Below, piece after piece: positions 57,742 through 64,000 of a stretch of 64,000 bases of DNA. The notes under the pieces were generated by a model that saw only the letters and a program-made list of their open reading frames with translations, did no database searches and was not told the origin of the DNA. This stretch comes from Amphiduros pacificus (taxonomy: Eukaryota > Annelida > Polychaeta > Phyllodocida > Hesionidae): contig OX439000.1 in NCBI GenBank assembly GCA_949316495.1, positions 9,240,501 to 9,304,500 on the forward strand, given 5' to 3'. Made by a program: the position numbers and the translations under genes. Each line of letters starts with the position of its first letter. Within the stretch, counting starts at the first letter, position 1.

Positions 57742-58478
57742 GATTTCCTCTCACCGTTAATTCATTCCGGAAAAGCATTACGTACCTAATCCCCAACTAT
57801 GTTAAGCATGATTAATGTGCATAATATTTTTTATAATCAATTAATAGCACACTGCATAGTTTGTTAAAATAGTTTGTATATCTATGAAGTGACGTAGCAC
57901 GTTGGTGTCGATTTCATTTTCCTTCATTCGTACATTTCTTTCCATGTAATTACGAACCTATTGGAACAGGTGGAAAGTTTCATATATTTAGAGGGCAGAA
58001 TACATTTTATAAAAACACAGTTTATCTGAATTAATCTGCAATGATTCCGTCTAATATAAGTTTGTCTTTGGACAGCCAGCAACCAGGAAGAAATTGTCCA
58101 AAAGTCCAAAAGAATTAACAAAACTGGAATAGTTGTGCACCACAAGGATATTACAAAGGGAACAGAACGATGCAAATTTTATCCATCTACAAAATGAATT
58201 TGAAGATAACTAATAGATAAGAAAGAGAAGACTGCATTATCTCTGTCAAGGAAAGACTACGGAAGAAAGACACAATCCTTTCACAGAGTAGGCAATGTCA
58301 GGAGGATCGGGCCGATCTGCCCACGTCTGTAGAAGACAATGTAAAGAGAACATTTCCTTATGTGTGTTCTGTTACAGATGTAATATTTCGTCATCCAAGC
58401 AATATGATGAAAGGAAGAGGTGGCTGTTTTTTCAAAGACATATTTATAATAGTTTTAGAAAAGAAGTTGCATCTAAGA
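57742..58478. other. Spacer between two satellites
   Basis: No gene is recognised. A frame from 58295 runs into the 32-bp array and is not supported. Confidence 0.4.
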
Positions 58479-60610
58479 TTCTCCCAGTCACTTATCCATC
58501 GATATTTCTATCCTCCCAGTCACTCATCTATCGATAACTCTATCCTCCCAGTCACTCATCCATCGATAACTCTATCCTCCCAGTCACTCATCTATCGATA
58601 ACTCTATCCTCCCAGTCACTCATCTATCGATAACTCTATCCTCCCAGTCACTCATCCATCGATAATTCTATCCTCCCAGTCACTCATATATCGATATTTC
58701 TATCCTCCCAGTCACTCATCTATCGATAACTCTATCCTCCCAGTCACTCATCCTTCGATAACTCTATCCTCCCAGTCACTCATCTATCGATAACTCTATC
58801 CTCCCAGTCACTCATCTATCGATAACTCTATCCTCCCAGTCACTCATCCATCGATAACTCTATCCTCCGAGTCACTCATCCATCGATAACTCTATCCTCC
58901 CAGTTTCTCATCCATTGACAACTCTATCCTCCCAGTCACTCATCTATCAATAACGCTATCCTCCCCGTCACTCATCTATCAATAACGCTATCCTCCCAGT
59001 CACTCATCCATCGATAACGCTATCCTCCCAGTCACTCATCCATCGATATTTCTATCCTCCCAGTCACTCATCTATCGATAACTCTATCCTCCCAGTCACT
59101 CATCCATCAATAACGCTATCCTCCCAGTCACTCATCTATCGATAACTCTATCCTCCCAGTCACTCATCCATCGATAACTCTATCCTCCCAGTCACTCATC
59201 TATCGATAACTCTATCCTCCCAGTCACTCATCCATCGATAACTCTATCCTCCCAGTCACTCATCCATCGATAACTCTATCCTCCCAGTTTCTCATCCATT
59301 GACAACTCTATCCTCCCAGTCACTCATCTATCAATAACGCTATCCTCCCCGTCACTCATCTATCAATAACGCTATCCTCCCAGTCACTCATCTATCCATA
59401 ATGCTATCCTCCCAGTCACTCATCTATCGATAACTCTATCTTCCCAGTCACTCATCCATCGATAACTCTATCCTCCCAGTCACTCATCCATCGATAACGC
59501 TATCCTCCCAGTCACTCATCCATCGATATTTCTATCCTCCCAGTCACTCATCTATCGATAACTCCACCTCCCAGTCACTCATCTATAGATAACTCTATCC
59601 TCCCAGTCACTCATCTATCGATAACTCTATCCTCCCAGTCACTCATCTATCGATAACTCTATCCTCCCAGTCACTCATCCATCGATAACTCTATCCTCCC
59701 AGTCACTCATCCATCGATAACTCTATCCTCCCAGTCACTCATCTAACGATAGCTCTATCCTCCCAGTCACTCATCTATCGATATTTCTATCCTCCCAGTC
59801 ACTCATCCATCGATAACTCTATCCTCCCAGTCACTCATCCATCAATAACGCTATCCTCCCAGTCACTCATCTATCGATAACTCTATCCTCCCAGTCACTC
59901 ATCCATCGATAACTCTATCCTCCCAGTCACTCATCTATCGATATTTCTATCCTCCCAGTCACTCAACCATCGATAACTCTATCCTCCCAGTCACTCATTT
60001 ATCGATAACTCTATCCTCCCAGTCACTCATCCATCGATAACTCTATCCTCCCAGTTACTCATCCATCGATAACTCTATCCTCCTAGTCACTCATCTATCG
60101 ATAACTCTATTCTCCCAGTCACTCATCTATCGATAACTCTATCCTCCCTGTTACTCATCCATCGATAACTCTATCCTCCCAGTTACTCATTTATCGATAC
60201 CTCTATTCTCCCAGTCACTCATCTATTGATAACTCTATCCTCCCAGTCACTCATCTATCGATAACTCTATTCTCCCAGTCACTCATCTATTGATAACTCT
60301 ATCCTCCCAGTCCCTCATCTATCGATATTTCTATCCTCCCAGTCACTCATCTATCAATAACGCTATCCTCCCAGTCACTCATCTATCAATAACGCTATCC
60401 TCCCAGTCACTCATCTATCAATAATGCTATCCTGACCTCCCAGTCACTCATCCATCGATAACTCTATCCTCCCAGTCACTCATCTATCGATAACTCTATC
60501 CTCCCAGTCACACATCTATCGATAACTCTATCCTCCCAGTTACTCATCCATCGATAACTCTATCCTCCCAGTAACTCATCCATCGATAACTCTATCCTCC
60601 CAGGCATTCA
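58479..60610. repeat. 32-bp satellite, about 66 copies, with higher-order blocks
   Basis: The unit is tctatcctcccagtcactca followed by tctatcgataac. Most units contain the palindrome TATCGATA or its variant. A distinctive block (cagtttctcatccattgaca, then two caataacgc units) occurs at 58901 and 59285, 384 bp or 12 units apart, showing segmental amplification. Confidence 0.93.
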
Positions 60611-63176
60611 TTCCAAAGAAATATATAATGTTCATCAATGGAAATCTTCGAGTTACTATGTGGGTCTCTTTTCGCTGATTCGCTGCAACTGGACAATGAC
60701 TTGTCTTCAAGGAACTAGATCTCTTATTTCACCATTGGCAGTTTTAAAATGATAGCAATATCTAGTAATATATAAAATTAAATAAGTCACCATGTATATA
60801 TTGGCACATGCCAAGTATGCATGTTGCCGCAATATGTTTTCTTTCTGTTTTTATATTGTAAAACATCATACATTGTAAAACCTCCCAGAAAACCCATTGG
60901 TGATGTTATTTGGGGCAGCAACTGTAAGGTGACACGGAAACTCGGATAGACAATATGTGGCGATGGAATGGCACGCAGAAATATAACTCCCTTGTTCCGT
61001 CACCCTATACATGGCGAAACAGTTAGTGTGTTCAATAGGCAACACTTACTTGGAGACACTTCCTTGGAGACAAAATATCACTTAGAAACCAAGATATTGA
61101 TATATCATTGTCATCTGCACATGGTAGTGAAATATAAGGCCTCATCAAATCATTATAAGTAAGACTGGGACATTGCAACATTGTGTGATATCCTCAGGAG
61201 CAAGTACTTCATTCATGATTGTTTCTGGTATGTAAGAATAGTTCAGAATGGCCCAAATAATTATGATCGATTTAAAAACGATTCCAACACACGAAGATTG
61301 TCAGAATAATTTATTAGATTTTTTTATTAGATGGAACAGATTAAGAGCGAATGACATCAAATCATACAGTTCCCAGAACAAGGGTTCAAAATAAGTCTTA
61401 TTCCACTGTATTCCTGTCATGACTGGGCATGTATGGCGGGTGGTTTCAGTGAAATCAAAGTAGACTGCATTTCCTGAAAATGCACCATGCACACTGTATA
61501 CATGCACATGACTCGCAACTTACTATGTATGTATCATATATCAAATCATATCCCTGGATCCGGAAAACTCACATCAGTGAATTCAAATTCAACCGAAATT
61601 TTAATTGGCATGCTCCCTGGTCATATTAACACCTTTAATATTTTACCCTAACCTCACATATATATTATTCAATATATTCATACACATACCATTGGATCAT
61701 ATTGGTGGATAACTACAAGAACTATTAAGAAAGTATTAAAGATCTTAATGTTTTAAAGACAGTGAAATGTTCTATGAGATATGGAACAAGTAAGCAGAGG
61801 TTAAGATTCTTAATAAGCCTAACGTATTTATACTTTCAAGTTTTTATGATATTTCATATTCATTCTTGAAATAATTTTATTCACAGAAAATGTATTTTAT
61901 TATGAAGTTGAATTTCTGGAAAGGCAGATGCGGTTCCGGGTTGTTGGGAAATTAAAGGCGAAGAGACTGTAATCTTGACTTGGGAACCCTGGTTCTTTTT
62001 GACAACAAATTGACACCGATGTGTGATGTCTGTCTGTCCGGAGGAGTCCCGGATGTTCAAACGTCTCTCTACTGGAATAACCAAACACCCAAAAAGGTTT
62101 ATCTTATTTTATTTATTTATTTGTCAAAATTTCAACTTTTACATCTAAAAAACAAGAGTTGGATTTAATCCGACTGTCTGTATTCATGTCAATCATTTGA
62201 TATTATCGCATTAATTTACGTCCAGGCTTTATGTACATGTTTGTGTGTAAGACAGATTATTTTTGAAAATATTTATAAACCGATTAAATTAATGATATTT
62301 CACAGAATGAGATAAAATCCTAATATTCACAAGAATATATGGTATATCTAAACATTGATTACAAATGAATGAAGACAAATATTTGTAATAAATTACTTAA
62401 AATATATATTCTGACATTATCAACTAAGTATAAACGGTAGCTGGTACGCCTAGACATATATCATTGGTCCCTTAATAAGTAAGACATCAATCATGATGAT
62501 AAATATGACATTCATCCTGTTTGATGTATGTGAGGGGCTTTCACCCGCGCCCTCTAGCGGCCCTCTGACACCACGCTGGGGTCCCCGGTAATACAACACT
62601 GTACGCTTATCGCATGGTCCTATACAAGTCATGCCTGACATGCTACGGGCACCCCACATTAAAATAGACAATATTCAGAGAATATAATATGAGCATAATG
62701 AGCTAAGACTTGGGGCCTGAGCTTGGTCTGAACCATCAGTCCAACCTATCCGGGGCAGCTATGGTGTAAGTTCCATATGACCTACCAGGACATTGATCTT
62801 ATGAAACATAAAAAGAATATCAGGAAAGGAATCAAAAATCAGAATTGAAAATAAACTATCACCTTTACAAAAAGATGTTGATCTACCAGTCAAGTGTCAG
62901 TATTGTGTTATTTGAAATTGAGTTTGAAATTAATATGTCCACATAACCGTTATTCAGATGACAATATTTCTTCAGGTAGGTTACATTTCATGTATATGAA
63001 GTGTTCGTTTTTTGTAAGCGATATCACCTGGCTGCAATCAATACAGTACAAGTTTTTACAAATAATTTGAAATTGTGTCGTTTTTGTAAGATAAGACATG
63101 AAAATATAACCTGCGTAGAATTATTTTTGAGTGTTCGACTGGTTTGACTTTTATCGAAAGAATATTGCTTCTTCAG

Positions 63177-63179
<3 letters not shown>
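60611..63179. other. Intergenic, no gene recognised
   Basis: AT-rich, with a GC-richer patch at 62520-62650. No domain, RNA gene or clear mobile element was recognised. Confidence 0.4.

Positions 63180-63252
<73 letters not shown>
63180..63252. repeat. (TA)n microsatellite
   Basis: About 36 uninterrupted TA units. Confidence 0.95.
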
Positions 63253-63255
<3 letters not shown>

Positions 63256-64000
63256 GATGGTTACAGTCAAATGATTCATTTAATGTGCATTAATTCAGAT
63301 TTTTCTGGATTGTTTTTAAGCAATCCCTATTTTCACATTTTAATATTTGATAGCAATAATGAAATATTCAGTCTTTCCTCTTATGTATATGTAATTGGTC
63401 TTCACATTATGTTAAAGAGCCATATTGTGTTGTACGATTTTAACACATTTGAAATGAAAGATCCTGTCAAAGATATATTCTTGAATACGAAAAAGGTGAC
63501 CTTTTATGATTGATACCAATGCGACCCAACACTTTTTGTTTTGCAATAAGATAAATGTTTTATTTAAAAACATTAATAGATAAAATATTATGCATTCAAT
63601 TTCATATTGTTAATAGAACTGAAAATGTACATCAAATTCTGATAGAAATAATGATGATATCACAAAGAAGCGAAAGAAAGGTTTACTTTATCTGAGATCC
63701 AGACTGAATCAAACTGGCTTTGTATATGCAACATGTAATGAAAGGGATGTTGAACATGGAAGTTAATGCTTTATATTTGTTTGTACATTTTTCTGGAATA
63801 TAAATTCATAAAAAATAACTTTCCTTGTCTTTTACTCCAAGGTATGTATTTTAAATCGTTTGATATTCTGACTGTTGGTTAATAGCAATTGCATCTTTGT
63901 GCATCTCATCATTTCTCACACACGAAGACAATGCAGAAAAACTCTCTATTTTTTACCTCTCTGTTTTAACTGCTCTGAAATTGCGGCTTATTGTGACCTT
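63253..64000. other. AT-rich right edge, no gene recognised
   Basis: An 80-codon frame at 63271-63513 has no recognisable domain and is probably a chance frame. Confidence 0.4.

Noticed and set aside
56630-60610. Regularly spaced repeats resembling a CRISPR array
   Set aside because: The 75-bp and 32-bp arrays have no unique spacers, the units adjoin directly, and the window is eukaryotic.
1-64000. Retrovirus-like, LTR or Polinton elements
   Set aside because: No capsid, protease, integrase or envelope-like frames, and no long terminal direct repeats flanking such frames, were recognised.

Overview
The window is eukaryotic, AT-rich animal DNA with spliced genes, GT-AG introns, SINEs, LINE fragments, MITE-like elements and many tandem repeats. 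A SoxF-type transcription factor, CABIT-SAM adaptor genes, a tRNA-headed SINE and abundant mini- and microsatellites together suggest a lophotrochozoan, most probably a mollusc. The species cannot be named from the sequence alone.

Three protein-coding genes can be assembled. Two lie on the minus strand in the first 22 kb. Gene A (6253-9530, 3 coding exons, 909 aa) and gene B (12946-22050, 4 coding exons, 785 aa) each encode an N-terminal CABIT domain, a long disordered middle and a C-terminal SAM domain. This is the layout of GAREM (GRB2-associated and regulator of MAPK). The first coding exon ends in phase 1 and the SAM exon starts in phase 0 in both, so they are tandem paralogues. Gene A carries an array of YxN and YxxM phosphotyrosine docking motifs. 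Gene B lacks that array and has a 28-Asp tract instead. The third gene is SoxF (36521-39476, plus strand, 2 coding exons, 561 aa). It has an intron inside the HMG box and the SoxF EFDQYL beta-catenin motif. CCAAT and TATA-like boxes lie upstream and a polyA signal about 1.5 kb downstream.

The rest is intergenic or intronic and repeat-rich. 0-5 kb: a 212-bp tandem array, a MITE nested in a dispersed repeat, a LINE fragment and a Harbinger-like MITE. 10.2 kb: an (AT)n tract joined to a perfect 64-bp palindrome. 17 kb, inside a gene B intron: a decayed Harbinger transposase split by a SINE. 22-23.5 kb: a 19-bp minisatellite and a TTAA-flanked inverted-repeat element. 25.8-26.7 kb: a SINE with perfect 14-bp target duplication and a long-TIR element carrying an internal satellite. 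30 kb: a layered tetranucleotide array. 42-44 kb: dispersed repeat, LINE tail and SINE. 47-51 kb: an (AT)n tract, a fold-back repeat block with five perfect CRE octamers, a 115-bp array and a 43-bp satellite with higher-order structure. 56.6-60.6 kb: 75-bp and 32-bp satellites.

The two adaptors would act in receptor tyrosine kinase signalling and SoxF in Wnt-modulated transcription. Nothing in the sequence shows that the three are functionally linked. No retrovirus-like or Polinton-like element was recognised.
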